Position numbers and translations under genes: made by a program
The notes under the pieces: model-generated
What the model saw: only the letters and a program-made list of their open reading frames with translations
The model's database searches: none
What the model was told of the DNA's origin: nothing
Shown: positions 8,808-20,866 of the stretch, piece by piece
How positions within the stretch are numbered: position 1 is the stretch's first letter
Layout: each line of letters opens with the position of its first letter
Origin: Arthrobacter sp. zg-Y769
GTDB taxonomy: Bacteria; Actinomycetota; Actinomycetes; Actinomycetales; Micrococcaceae
Assembly (NCBI RefSeq): GCF_020907405.1
Contig: NZ_JAJJOE010000012.1
Coordinates: 87,688 to 151,687 of the forward strand
DNA: 64,000 nt
Direction: 5' to 3'

Positions 8808-10163
8808 ATGTGGCAGACCGGACATCAGCACCAACATCGGAACCAACCGCCCGACCCTTATACGCCCACCTCCGGTTCCCCGGACCTTAGCGTCAACGAG
8901 TATGACCTGACCCTGGATTACGACGTCGGGCCTAACCGGCTAAAGGGCCAGGCGAGCCTTACGGGCACTGTCCGAACCGGCGTCGAACAGCTCATCCTGG
9001 ACCTGGACCGGCAGCTGCGGGTGGACGAAGTCCTGCTTTGGTCCGACGGAAGCCCTGCGGCCGTCCGCTCTTTCCGGCACCGCCGCGGCAAGCTGGAGGT
9101 GACACCAAACCGGGTGTTGGACGCCGGTGCCGCCTTTCGGCTGAGCATCCGGTACAGGGGCCGGCCGCGCGCCGGCAACGGTCTCTGGGGCGACATCGGC
9201 TGGGAAGAACTGACCGACGGGGTCCTCGTTGCCGGACAGCCCACCGGGGCGCCGTCGTGGTTTCCGTGTAATGACGTCCCGGCCGACAAGGCCAGTTACC
9301 GGCTCAGCGTGACGGTGGAATCCGGCTACCGGGTGACCTGCAACGGCCGGCTGGTCTCCCGGGAAGACCGCGGAGGCCGGGAGACCTGGGTATACGAACA
9401 GCCCGAGCCCATGTCCACGTACCTGGCGACGGTCCAGATCGGCCGCTACGAGTACCTCGACCTGCCCGGTGACACGGTACCGCAGTCCCTTGTTTCACCC
9501 CCGTCCCTGGTCAGCCGTGCCCAGTCTGCATTGACCAGGCAGGACGCCATGATGAACCTGTTTACCGACCGGTTCGGGCCCTATCCTTTCGGCCGGTACA
9601 CCGTGGTGGTGGCCGATGACGGGCTGGAGATCCCTTTGGAGGCGCAGTCGCTGTCCGTTTTCGGACGCAACCACCTCGGGTCGGGAGCGGCATCGTTAGT
9701 AGCGCATGAACTCGCGCATCAGTGGTTCGGCAACTCGGTCACCGCGGCTAACTGGCGCGATATCTGGCTGCACGAGGGCTTCGCGACCTACGCGGAGTGG
9801 ATTTGGGCCGAAGCGGCCGACGGTGCGGGCAGCGACGCGAGGGCGGAGGAGGACCTGGCGTGGCTTCAGCAGCAGCGGCAGGACCTGCAGCTGGCCGATC
9901 CCGGCCCGGAGTCCATGTTCGACGAGCGGGTCTACCGGCGCGGGGCGTTGGCGCTGCACGTCCTGCGGCGCAGCGCCGGAGACGGAGCCTTTTTCGGCCT
10001 GTTGCAGGAGTGGACGCAGAAGTACCGGCACAGTTGTGCCGGTACCCGCGACTTCCTGGACCTGGCCGACAAGGTCTATGCTGCCGCCGGCATCTCGGTC
10101 TCCGGGCTGTTGGAACCGTGGCTGTTTGAGTCCGCGGTTCCAGCCGTTCGTTTCAGTGCCTAG
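8808..10163 (+). CDS. M1 family zinc metallopeptidase (aminopeptidase N-like)
   Basis: The 451-residue protein has the gluzincin signature HELAHQWFGN followed 18 residues later by the zinc-ligand glutamate in WLHEGFATYAEW. The beta-sheet N-terminal domain begins near DLTLDYDV. The usual GAMEN exopeptidase motif is replaced by GLEIPLE, so the amino-terminus recognition loop is divergent and the substrate preference may differ. It lacks the long ERAP1-C-like C-terminal domain of full-size PepN (about 850 aa), typical of the short actinobacterial M1 proteins. ATG 8808 sits 8 bp after AGGA; an ATG at 8799 is also in frame. There is no signal peptide, so it is probably cytosolic. The stop overlaps the convergent DsbA-family gene by 3 bases. 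Confidence 0.85.
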   Translation: MWQTGHQHQHRNQPPDPYTPTSGSPDLSVNEYDLTLDYDVGPNRLKGQASLTGTVRTGVEQLILDLDRQLRVDEVLLWSDGSPAAVRSFRHRRGKLEVTPNRVLDAGAAFRLSIRYRGRPRAGNGLWGDIGWEELTDGVLVAGQPTGAPSWFPCNDVPADKASYRLSVTVESGYRVTCNGRLVSREDRGGRETWVYEQPEPMSTYLATVQIGRYEYLDLPGDTVPQSLVSPPSLVSRAQSALTRQDAMMNLFTDRFGPYPFGRYTVVVADDGLEIPLEAQSLSVFGRNHLGSGAASLVAHELAHQWFGNSVTAANWRDIWLHEGFATYAEWIWAEAADGAGSDARAEEDLAWLQQQRQDLQLADPGPESMFDERVYRRGALALHVLRRSAGDGAFFGLLQEWTQKYRHSCAGTRDFLDLADKVYAAAGISVSGLLEPWLFESAVPAVRFSA

Positions 10164-10867
10164 CAGCCATCGGGGCCGCAGGCGGGTCCGTCTGCTGACA
10201 CCGGTGTCAGGTTCACCAGCGGATGGGACTCCTGCCAGGCCTGTTCCAGGGCCGAGGAGAACAGGTCGGCAGGCTGCGCGCCGGAAATGCCGTACTTGTC
10301 ATCCAGCACAAAGAACGGAACTCCGCTGATCCCGAGCGACCGCGCCTGCGCAATGTCGGCGCGAACGGCGTCCGCGTATTCGTCAGTGGCCAGCATGTCC
10401 TTCACCCGGTCGGCATCCAGGCCGATCCGGGTACCGATCTCCACCAGATCATCCGCAGCACCGATATCCCTGCCCTTTTCGAAATGGGCCGAAAGCAGCG
10501 CTTCCTTGGCGGCGTCGGCACCTTGCAGCCCACCTTCGGCCTTGGCCAGGTGGATCAGGCGGTGGGCGGAGAAGCTGTTGGCCACCACCAGGGAATCGTA
10601 GTCGTAGGACAGTCCCTCGCCGGCGGCCTGGACGGTTACCTGGTCCAGCATGCCGGCGAGCTGTTCGGGGTCGATCCCCTTGCGCTCGCTCAGGTACTCA
10701 ACCTCCGTGCCGTCAAAGTGTTCGGGCAGGGACGGGTCCAGCTGGAAGCTGTGCCAGTGGACCTCTACCTCGTCCCGGTGCGGAAAACGGGCCAGGGCGG
10801 TCTCGAAGCGGCGCTTTCCGATGTAGCACCACGGGCAGGCAATGTCGGACCAGATATCAATCTTCAT
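10160..10867 (-). CDS. DsbA family oxidoreductase, FrnE-like
   Basis: The 235-residue protein begins MKIDIWSDIACPWCYIGKR, with a CPWC thioredoxin-type active site immediately after the first strand and a helical insertion, as in FrnE/2-hydroxychromene-2-carboxylate isomerase-like proteins. The cis-proline motif is GVPFF near 193. There is no signal peptide, so it acts in the cytosol, probably as a disulfide reductase or isomerase under oxidative stress. It ends with two cysteines (CGPDGC), an unusual extra pair. A longer frame to 11089 exists but lacks similarity at its start; ATG 10867 matches the family N-terminus. Confidence 0.85.
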   Translation of the reverse strand: MKIDIWSDIACPWCYIGKRRFETALARFPHRDEVEVHWHSFQLDPSLPEHFDGTEVEYLSERKGIDPEQLAGMLDQVTVQAAGEGLSYDYDSLVVANSFSAHRLIHLAKAEGGLQGADAAKEALLSAHFEKGRDIGAADDLVEIGTRIGLDADRVKDMLATDEYADAVRADIAQARSLGISGVPFFVLDDKYGISGAQPADLFSSALEQAWQESHPLVNLTPVSADGPACGPDGC

Positions 10868-10982
10868 ACAGGGTGCAACGCAGAAAGGACCGGAAGCCAT
10901 TCCCGCGGGGGATGCGGTAATGACTCCCGGTCCTTGCCCCGGCGGATACTGAAGCGGTATCCGCCCCGCCGCCCCCAAGCGG

Positions 10983-12614
<1,632 letters not shown>

Positions 12615-12656
12615 GGCGTTCTCCTTGTGGTCTTTCAAAACTGTGGCGGTGTAGCC

Positions 12657-12693
12657 GCGGGGGCGCCGCTGCGGATGCAGCCGGCGCCCCCGC
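12657..12693 (-). terminator. GC-rich hairpin between aceA and aceB
   Basis: A 12-bp perfect stem (GCGGGGGCGCCG with CGGCGCCCCCGC) encloses a smaller CTGC/GCAG stem. There is no T-run, so it may be a pause, processing or partial termination site that sets the aceA:aceB ratio, rather than a full intrinsic terminator. Confidence 0.6.
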
Positions 12694-12704
12694 AGGACCG
12701 GGGT

Positions 12705-14003
<1,299 letters not shown>

Positions 14004-14140
14004 TGCAAATCTCCTTGGAGTTCATCCGTGCGTTCCGGTCCGCTTCAAACCGGAATTTCGTGCTGTGAACTAAGCCTGCGCCAATAACAACCCCTCTTCT
14101 AGGGTTTATCTCTGGCAAGAAAGGCAGTTCTTCGCGTATC

Positions 14141-15649
14141 GTGAAAAATGTGACGCCTACTACATGGAATCGGCCCGCTCCGGACTCCCGCAAGGGCGGA
14201 TCGGGGCCCGACGCCGACCGCACCTTGGACGTAATCAGCCTTGGCCGCCGGGTCCGGCATCTGCGCAAGGCCAAGGGCATGACGCTCGATGATCTGGGGG
14301 CCGCCGTCGGAACGGTGGCATCCCAGCTGTCCCTGATCGAGAACGGAAAGCGTGAACCGAAACTCGGCATGATGCAGGCACTGGCGGCTGCGCTGGATGT
14401 CAGCATTGACTCCCTGCTGGGCGCGGAGCCGCCGAGCCGGCGTGCGGCGCTGGAAATCGAACTCGAGCGGGCGCAGCGCGGACCCCTTTATGCCTCCCTT
14501 GGCCTGCCGAAGGTGCGGATCGGATCGCGGCTGCCGATCGACGTCCTCGAGTCCCTGGTGGGACTGCAGGCCGAACTGGAACGCCGGCTCAACGAGCAGG
14601 TAGCCACCCCGGAGGAAGCGCGCCGGGCCAACGGCGAGCTGCGGGCCATGATGCGGGAGCGCAACAACTATTTCCCCGAATACGAGGCCGAAGCACAGAA
14701 GGTGCTGGATTCGGTGGGGCACACGTCCGGTCCGTTGTCCCAGCATGTGATCGCCGATATTGCCGCACACCTGGGCTTCAGCCTGCATCATGTGAACGAT
14801 CTTCCGCACTCCACCCGGTCCGTCACCGACCTGAAGAACCGGCGCATTTACCTGACCCAGTCACAGCGTTCGGACCACGATCCGCGTTCGGTGCTGCTGC
14901 AGGCGCTGGGCCACTTCGTGCTCCAGCACCAGACGCCGAGAAGCTACGGCGAGTTCCTGGGCCAGCGGGTGGCCACGAACTACTTTGCCGCTGCGCTGCT
15001 GCTGCCGGAAAAGGCCACCGTGGAGTTCCTGCAGGGGGCCAAGGCCGCCAAGGAGATTGCAGTAGAGGACATCCGCGACGCCTTTGCGGTCTCCTATGAA
15101 ACGGCCGCGCACCGGTTCACCAACCTGGCCACTGAACATTTGGGCATTCCCACCCACTTCCAGAAGGTGCACGAGAGCGGCATTGTCTACAAGGCCTACG
15201 AGAACGACGGCGTGACGTTTCCTGCCGACCACACCGGCGCCATCGAGGGCCAGCCGATCTGCCGGTACTGGACGTCACGGGAAGTGTTTTCCGTGCCCGA
15301 CCAGTTCAGTGCGTTCAACCAGTACACCGACACTCCGGCCGGCACCTACTGGTGCACGGCCCGGATTGAGCGCGGTTCGGCGGGCAAGTTCTCGCTCAGC
15401 ATCGGCGTGCCGTACCAGCACGTGAAGTGGTTCCGGGGCCGGGACACCACCGAGCGGTCCAAATCCCGCTGCCCGGATCCGGACTGCTGCCGTACCCCTC
15501 CCGGCGAGCTGGCCTCCGAGTGGTCCGGGTATGCCTGGCCGAGTGCCCGGGCGCACTCGCACCTGCTGGCGGCCCTGCCGCCCGGTGCGTTCCCCGGGGT
15601 GGACGAGACCGAGGTGTACTCGTTCCTGCAGGCGCATTCGGGAACCTGA
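14141..15649 (+). CDS. ramB: RamB/ClgR-type XRE regulator with IrrE-like domain, glyoxylate regulator
   Basis: The 502-residue protein has an N-terminal HTH_3 domain (about 30-90: LGRRVRHLRKAKGMTLDDL, then SQLSLIENGKREPKLG). A central IrrE/ImmA-like domain has a degenerate zinc-peptidase motif (ALGHFVLQH instead of HExxH), and the C-terminal domain is the short-chain fatty-acid regulator type with a cysteine cluster (CPDPDCC). This is the RamB architecture known to control aceA/aceB and acetate metabolism in corynebacteria. Its position divergent from aceA supports that role. The start GTG 14141 is tentative, as no good ribosome binding site is present; GTG 14150 is possible. Confidence 0.85.
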   Translation: MKNVTPTTWNRPAPDSRKGGSGPDADRTLDVISLGRRVRHLRKAKGMTLDDLGAAVGTVASQLSLIENGKREPKLGMMQALAAALDVSIDSLLGAEPPSRRAALEIELERAQRGPLYASLGLPKVRIGSRLPIDVLESLVGLQAELERRLNEQVATPEEARRANGELRAMMRERNNYFPEYEAEAQKVLDSVGHTSGPLSQHVIADIAAHLGFSLHHVNDLPHSTRSVTDLKNRRIYLTQSQRSDHDPRSVLLQALGHFVLQHQTPRSYGEFLGQRVATNYFAAALLLPEKATVEFLQGAKAAKEIAVEDIRDAFAVSYETAAHRFTNLATEHLGIPTHFQKVHESGIVYKAYENDGVTFPADHTGAIEGQPICRYWTSREVFSVPDQFSAFNQYTDTPAGTYWCTARIERGSAGKFSLSIGVPYQHVKWFRGRDTTERSKSRCPDPDCCRTPPGELASEWSGYAWPSARAHSHLLAALPPGAFPGVDETEVYSFLQAHSGT

Positions 15650-15681
15650 CGCGAACCGGGTTCCGCAGCTAGGGTGAGGGC

Positions 15682-16569
15682 ATGCCTGAGATGCCCGAAG
15701 TGCAGGGACTGGTTGATTACCTGCGGTTAAAGCTGCTCCCGCCCGATGCACCCGCCGCCGTCATAGCCGACGTCGAAGTGCTGTCTTTTCCCGTGCTGAA
15801 GACCGCGGCGGTGCCCTTGGAGGAGCTGTACGCGGGGCCGGTGTCCGACGTCGTACGCCGGGGGAAGTTCCTGGTGGTCACCGCCGGGGGAGTGCATTTG
15901 GTGATGCACTTGGCCAAGGCCGGCTGGCTGCGCTGGTCCGATGGACTGAAGCCGGGGCGGCTGCGTCCGGGCCGGGGACCGATGGCCCTGCGGGTGCGGC
16001 TTGCTGCCTCCGGTGACGCCGCGGCTGAGCCCGGCTTTGACCTCACCGAAGCCGGAACCCGGAAGTCGCTGGCGGTCTACGTTGTCCGGGACCTCGCCGA
16101 CGTTCCGGGGGTTGCCCGGCTGGGTCCCGAAGCGCTCGACGTCGACGCGGCGGCTTTTGGCGAGCTGGTGGCCTCCCATCACGGCCAGATCAAGGGTTTG
16201 CTGCGGGACCAGTCGGTGATCGCGGGGATCGGCAATGCCTACAGCGACGAAATCCTGCATGCGGCACATCTGTCTCCGTTTGCCATCGGAGCCAGGCTCC
16301 GTCCGGATGAAGTGCAGCGGCTGTTCGACGCGATGGGCGCCGTCCTGGATTCGGCGATCGCCAATGCCTCCGGACGTCCGGCAGCGGAGCTGAAGGACTC
16401 CAAACGGCTGGCCATGCGGGTGCATGCGCGGAGCGGCGAGCCCTGCCCGGTGTGCGGGGACACGGTCCGCGAGGTGGCCTTCGCGGATTCCTCGCTGCAG
16501 TACTGCCCCACCTGCCAGACCGGCGGCAAGCTGCTGGCGGACCGGAGGATGTCCCGGCTGCTGAAGTAG
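15682..16569 (+). CDS. Fpg/Nei family DNA glycosylase
   Basis: The N-terminus MPEMPEVQ matches the MPELPEVE start of Fpg, placing the catalytic proline and glutamate at residues 2-3 after Met removal. The 295-residue protein ends with a zinc finger (CPVCGD, then CPTCQT 17 residues later), as in base-excision glycosylase/AP lyases that remove oxidised purines or pyrimidines. The H2TH region is QIKGLLRDQSVIAGIGNAYSD. It is distinct from the canonical mutM because of insertions around 95-115. A second family member (Nei2) lies at 45078-45893. It ends at a strong terminator shared with the convergent subtilase gene. Confidence 0.88.
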   Translation: MPEMPEVQGLVDYLRLKLLPPDAPAAVIADVEVLSFPVLKTAAVPLEELYAGPVSDVVRRGKFLVVTAGGVHLVMHLAKAGWLRWSDGLKPGRLRPGRGPMALRVRLAASGDAAAEPGFDLTEAGTRKSLAVYVVRDLADVPGVARLGPEALDVDAAAFGELVASHHGQIKGLLRDQSVIAGIGNAYSDEILHAAHLSPFAIGARLRPDEVQRLFDAMGAVLDSAIANASGRPAAELKDSKRLAMRVHARSGEPCPVCGDTVREVAFADSSLQYCPTCQTGGKLLADRRMSRLLK

Positions 16570-16591
16570 GCACGGGAAGACTCCGAAACAA

Positions 16592-16632
16592 AGAGCAGCG
16601 GGCCCCGGATGGTCTCCGGAGCCCGCTGCTCT
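16592..16632. terminator. Bidirectional hairpin terminator
   Basis: A 12-bp perfect stem (AGAGCAGCGGGC with GCCCGCTGCTCT) has an inner CCGGA/TCCGG stem. It sits between the convergent glycosylase and subtilase genes. Confidence 0.8.
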
Positions 16633-16659
16633 ATTGGCTTGCTAGGTCAGCATGATTTC

Positions 16660-19600
16660 CTAGCCGCGACCATCGCCGTGACCGCCGCCGTGACCGCCGC
16701 CGTGGCCGCCGCCGTGGCCGCCGCCGTGGCCGTTGCCGCCCTTGCACTTCTGGGCTTCAAAGTGAGCCTTGTACGTGGCCTTTTCGACCTTGCCCTTACC
16801 CGTGGAGGTGGTGGTTACCGTGACGTCGCCTGCCTTGATGGAGGACTGGCGGGTCTTGATGACCACCGACTTGCTCTTGCCCGGATCCAGCTTGTTCACC
16901 GTAGCGGTTCCGTAGTTGGACTTCACCGCCACGTTGACCTGCTTGGTCCCGGTGTTCTTGACCGTTACCGCGATCTCCGCTCCCGAACCCGAGCACTTGC
17001 TGACCGCGCTGACCGGATTGACCGGCGTCGGCTTCACAGTGGGCCTGGGTGTCGCCGTCGGCTTCGGTGTTGCCGTCGGTTTGGGTGTGGCAGTGGGCTT
17101 CGGCGTCGCTGTCGGCTTGGGTGTTGCCGTGGGCGTCACCGTCGGCTTGGGCGTAGGTGTCGGAACCACCTTGGCCGGAACCTTGATCGGCAGCACTTCC
17201 GCCTTGCCGCCGTCACCGTTGGCGCCGCTCAGGTCGCCGGTGGCGTTGTGCAGGTGCAGGAACAGCGCCTTGGCGTCGGTGTTACCTGCGCTGCGGGTGA
17301 CATCGATCTTGCCGCCGTTGACGTCCGCAAACAGGCTGGCAGGCGTGGCGCCCGCGAAGGTCAATGCGGGGTTGGCCGCATCGAACGGGATGTACTCGGT
17401 GGTGTCGACAGGAACGCTCTCGCCCTGCTCATCCACGCTGTACGGGTTCCAGGTGGTGACGCGGTACCGCAACGGTGCCGATGCCGCGTTGACATCCAGG
17501 CCCAGGGCCGCTGCCGAAACCGGCAGGGTAACCGCATTGGTATCGAACGTGTTGGTGTCAGTGCCGCCCTGGAGTCCGTTGGCACCGGTCTGGTCCACCA
17601 TTACCGGAGTTGCGCCGGGGGTCAAACGGTAAGTCGCAGCCAGGACCAGGTCCACATCGGCCGCACGGGAGGTGAAGGTGACGAAGTCCGGGACCGAGTC
17701 ACCATTGGTGTCGATCTCCACGTCAATCTCGAACGCGCCGCCCAGCATGGGCCAGTTGGCCCAGGTGCTGATGCCGAAGTTCACGACGGACGTCTGAAGA
17801 TTGCCGCCGGCAGCCTTCAGTGTCGGAATCGTGGAAGATGCACCCACCGCCTGTACGTCCATGGCGTACATGGAATCCATTTTCACGGAGTCCAGCCGCG
17901 GGCTCTGCGCGCCGAGGACCAAAGGCGAAACCAGGGACAGGTAGCGCGAGGCACCCGTGCCTTGGTTGAGGTCACGGCCCTGCAGTGTGACGGTGCTCTT
18001 CAACGCCTCGGAGTCAGCGAAGGCGATTTCCTTGCCCGCACTCATGTCCGAGGTAGGTTTCGGTGCCGAATAAACGGGAACCCGCAGGGTGGGCGTGCCG
18101 TTGCCGGCAAACTGTACCCGGCCGGAAACGTCGGCCAGGAACTGCCGGGTAATGCCCAACTGCGCGGTCTCGGCAGCCGGATCAATGGTTTTGGCCAGTG
18201 CCGCCGGGTCGGAAATGCTCAGCGTTACGTCCACTGTGGCCTTGCCGTTGGCGGGAACACTCACCGAGGGGGTGGTGCTTATGACGACGCCGGGCATGGT
18301 GGACGCCTGCAGGTAGCTCACGTTGTAGGAGACAGGCCGGTCGGACTTGTTCTCCACAGTGACCTGGCGGGTCAGCACGAGGGCTTCCTTGCCGAGCTCC
18401 AGCACACCGAAGTTGACGCTGGTCAGAGCCGGGTCCTCCGTGGCGTACGCCAGGACCTTGTTATTCAGTGCGTCAAGGGCATCAACCCGGCCGGAACCGA
18501 CCCGGTTGGGACCCTGCACGGCGCCGGACGCCGTGAGCAGGTCATGCGTGGCGGTGTTCATGATGGCCGTCTTGACCTCGTACGGGTTCAAATCCGTAGC
18601 CGCGTAGAGCAGGGCGGCAATGCCGGCCACATGCGGGGTGGCCATGGACGTGCCGCTGCTGACGGCGGCACCGGTGCCGGAGCCGACGGCGGCTGATCCG
18701 ATAGCCGAACCCGGCGCCGCGACGTCGGGCTTCACGATGCCGTTGGAACCGTGCACCCCGCGGGAGGTGAACGGGCTGACGGTGTCACCGACGCCCGAGG
18801 GGGCGCTGGCGGTGGCCATGTAAGCCGGCGACAGGCGCAGGGTCAGGGTTCCCGCTGCTGCTGCCGGACGCAGCCGGTCCGAGGATTCGGCGTTGAGCTG
18901 GATGCCGGGGATGGTGGCGTTTCCGCCGATACCCGATTCAAAGACCGAACGCGGGGAATCGAGCACCACACCGGTGGCTCCGGCGGCCTGGGCGTTGTTG
19001 AACCGGACCCCCGAGCCACAGGGGAAGGCACCGTCTTCTTCCCACTGGATCCAGACCCATTTACCGGTCAGGGAACCGGCCGGGAAGGCGTTGCAGCCGA
19101 AGCGGTTGTCGGCCGGAGCCATCACCACACTGCCGGTGAGCCGTGCTTCGGTCACCGCCGGGTCCGAGTAATTGAAGCTGGAGGAGTACTGCCCGGCAAC
19201 GGCTCCGGCCAGATCGGCCGGGGCGAGGACATCGGCGCGGTCGAGAGTGACCCGGGAACCGATGGTGCTGGCCACGGTCAGGGCCGACTTTGCGTTGCCC
19301 GGGGAACCGCCGATGTCATAGACGTCTCCGGCGTTGCCCGAAGCGACGACGGAAAGGATGCCCTGTTCGGTCAGCTTGTTGACGATATCGTTTTCGGGAT
19401 CGTCAACCGGGCTGTAGTCGGAGCCGAGGGACATGTTCACTACCTGGGCGCGGTCCGAGAAGTCGCCGTCGCCGTTGGGGTCCAGAACGTAATCCAGCGC
19501 CTGGCCGACCACCTCGGAGGAGCCTGCGCAGCCAAAGACGCGGATGCTCACGAGCTGGGCCTCCGGGGCGGAGCCGGGGCCAATCCGCATGGAGTTGACC

Positions 19601-20511
19601 TGCTCCGCCGTGAGGGTGGAGTAGTCGCCGCGGAAGGTGGAGCCGTCGTTGTTGGTGCCGTACCCGGCGGCGGTGCCGGCCACGTGGCTGCCGTGTCCAC
19701 CGCAGTCGAGCGGATTCAGGTCCGGCCGGGGGACCGGCTGGTAAGTGGCGGAGGTGGGATTGGCGTCGTAGTCATCGCCTACGAGGTCGTAGCCGCCAAT
19801 GAACTTATTGGAATCAATCAGGCCGCTCTCGGCCGAGGGAATGGTGGCCGAAGCCTGTGCTGCCTGGTAGGCCTCGATGGTTCCGGGGCCGCCGAAGTCG
19901 CTGTGGGTGTAGTCGATGCCGGTATCCAGGACGGCGATGGTGATGCCTTCACCGGTCTGCTTGCGCTCCACCCACGTGTTCAGGGCCCGGGTGTCAATAT
20001 CCGCGCCCTTGTTGTCCACGTGCTTCGGAACGATCTTGGTGATGCGGGCAACGTCCGAGCGGCCGGCCAGCTCGCGGATGGCCTCGGCGTCGCCCACGAT
20101 GGCGGTGCCGGGCAGAGTGTTGGTGGTTGTGTAGAGAGTGCTCGCGGCAGCGTCCTGTGCCACTGACTCTGCCTGCGAAGTGATGTCGCTGCGGATCTCC
20201 TCGACCAGCGGCTTATTCACCACCGGCTCCGCTTTTCCGTCCTTGACCTCTTCCGGCTGTGTCTGTTCAAAGGCGCCTTCGCCCGTGAACTGCACATAAA
20301 CCGAAACCTGGCCGGTGGCATCCCGCAGGCTGGGGGACACTTTCTGTTCGGCGAACCGCTGGAGGGAGATGCCCTCGGTGAGTTCATTGCCGTCGGCAGG
20401 TGCCTCGGTGGCCTGTGCCGGCAGGCTCAGGCCGAGGCCCGCCGTGAGTGCGATCCCGGCGACTGCGGCAGTGAAAACCGCGCCGGGTTTGTGATGGTTG
20501 GACGATCTCAT
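16660..20511 (-). CDS. Large secreted S8 subtilisin-like serine protease with repeat tail
   Basis: The 1283-residue protein has a signal peptide (to about AQA-TE near 35), an inhibitor-like propeptide and a peptidase S8 domain. The catalytic Asp is in AVLDTGIDYTHSDFG, His in GGHGSHVAGTAAG and Ser in SSGTSMATPHVAG. A PA (protease-associated) insertion lies between His and Ser (CNAFPAGSLTGKWVWIQ region). Fn3-like and beta-rich domains follow. A Pro-Thr-rich linker of repeated PKPTAT units (encoded at about 17029-17160) leads to a small beta domain and a C-terminal tail of GGGH repeats (16679-16740). There is no LPXTG anchor, so it is probably released or wall-associated. AAGGAG precedes ATG 20511. 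The architecture resembles extracellular lactocepin/vpr-type nutrient proteases; the tail is unusual. Confidence 0.93.
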   Translation of the reverse strand: MRSSNHHKPGAVFTAAVAGIALTAGLGLSLPAQATEAPADGNELTEGISLQRFAEQKVSPSLRDATGQVSVYVQFTGEGAFEQTQPEEVKDGKAEPVVNKPLVEEIRSDITSQAESVAQDAAASTLYTTTNTLPGTAIVGDAEAIRELAGRSDVARITKIVPKHVDNKGADIDTRALNTWVERKQTGEGITIAVLDTGIDYTHSDFGGPGTIEAYQAAQASATIPSAESGLIDSNKFIGGYDLVGDDYDANPTSATYQPVPRPDLNPLDCGGHGSHVAGTAAGYGTNNDGSTFRGDYSTLTAEQVNSMRIGPGSAPEAQLVSIRVFGCAGSSEVVGQALDYVLDPNGDGDFSDRAQVVNMSLGSDYSPVDDPENDIVNKLTEQGILSVVASGNAGDVYDIGGSPGNAKSALTVASTIGSRVTLDRADVLAPADLAGAVAGQYSSSFNYSDPAVTEARLTGSVVMAPADNRFGCNAFPAGSLTGKWVWIQWEEDGAFPCGSGVRFNNAQAAGATGVVLDSPRSVFESGIGGNATIPGIQLNAESSDRLRPAAAAGTLTLRLSPAYMATASAPSGVGDTVSPFTSRGVHGSNGIVKPDVAAPGSAIGSAAVGSGTGAAVSSGTSMATPHVAGIAALLYAATDLNPYEVKTAIMNTATHDLLTASGAVQGPNRVGSGRVDALDALNNKVLAYATEDPALTSVNFGVLELGKEALVLTRQVTVENKSDRPVSYNVSYLQASTMPGVVISTTPSVSVPANGKATVDVTLSISDPAALAKTIDPAAETAQLGITRQFLADVSGRVQFAGNGTPTLRVPVYSAPKPTSDMSAGKEIAFADSEALKSTVTLQGRDLNQGTGASRYLSLVSPLVLGAQSPRLDSVKMDSMYAMDVQAVGASSTIPTLKAAGGNLQTSVVNFGISTWANWPMLGGAFEIDVEIDTNGDSVPDFVTFTSRAADVDLVLAATYRLTPGATPVMVDQTGANGLQGGTDTNTFDTNAVTLPVSAAALGLDVNAASAPLRYRVTTWNPYSVDEQGESVPVDTTEYIPFDAANPALTFAGATPASLFADVNGGKIDVTRSAGNTDAKALFLHLHNATGDLSGANGDGGKAEVLPIKVPAKVVPTPTPKPTVTPTATPKPTATPKPTATPKPTATPKPTATPRPTVKPTPVNPVSAVSKCSGSGAEIAVTVKNTGTKQVNVAVKSNYGTATVNKLDPGKSKSVVIKTRQSSIKAGDVTVTTTSTGKGKVEKATYKAHFEAQKCKGGNGHGGGHGGGHGGGHGGGHGDGRG
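16679..16740 (-). repeat. 12-bp coding repeats giving the Gly-His tail
   Basis: Near-identical 12-bp units (GGCCACGGCGGC on the coding strand) encode successive GGGH units at the end of the subtilase. Confidence 0.8.
17029..17160 (-). repeat. 18-bp coding repeats giving the Pro-Thr-Lys linker
   Basis: Five or so imperfect 18-bp units encode PKPTAT, with two variant units on each side. They form an extended spacer between the subtilase body and its last domain. Confidence 0.8.
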
Positions 20512-20791
20512 TGGGCTCCTTGAACGTTCCGCCGAGCGCTACCGGCACGTCCAGGAGACAAATGCGCGGCTGCTGACACACTGCGGCAGGTTTTCCGTTG
20601 TGCCTCCAACCCCCGTCAGGAGTGTCAGCGTGCACGTAACGGCCCCCCAAACCAAGCAGCCGTAGGGTCACCATAGAGGAGCAATCGCCCGGTGCAAAGG
20701 TTGGCCTTCTTAATGGCGAATTACTTCTTTGGCCCTTGTTTTCCGGCAAATCAGGATGTAAATTTCCGCGCCCGCAGGTCAGATTAACGCC
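20512..20791. other. Intergenic region upstream of the subtilase gene
   Basis: About 280 bp without a gene, expected to contain the subtilase promoter. It contains a relatively AT-rich block near 20710-20765. No riboswitch or operator was recognised. Confidence 0.4.
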
Positions 20792-20827
20792 GGAAGGAGC
20801 CGTCCCGTTGCCGGGACGGCTCCTTCC
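20792..20827. terminator. Strong hairpin terminator downstream of the kinase gene
   Basis: A perfect 16-bp stem (GGAAGGAGCCGTCCCG and its complement) has a four-base loop that reads GCAA on the minus strand, a GNRA loop. It lies 40 bp after the stop of the PdxK/ThiD gene. Confidence 0.88.
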
Positions 20828-20866
20828 GTGATTCTTGCGGCCTTGTTTTTGTGCGGGTTGACGCAG

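Noticed and set aside
16609..18696. Long plus-strand open frame of about 695 codons opposite the subtilase
   Set aside because: It is antisense to a clear S8 protease with an intact catalytic triad and has composition typical of a shadow frame.
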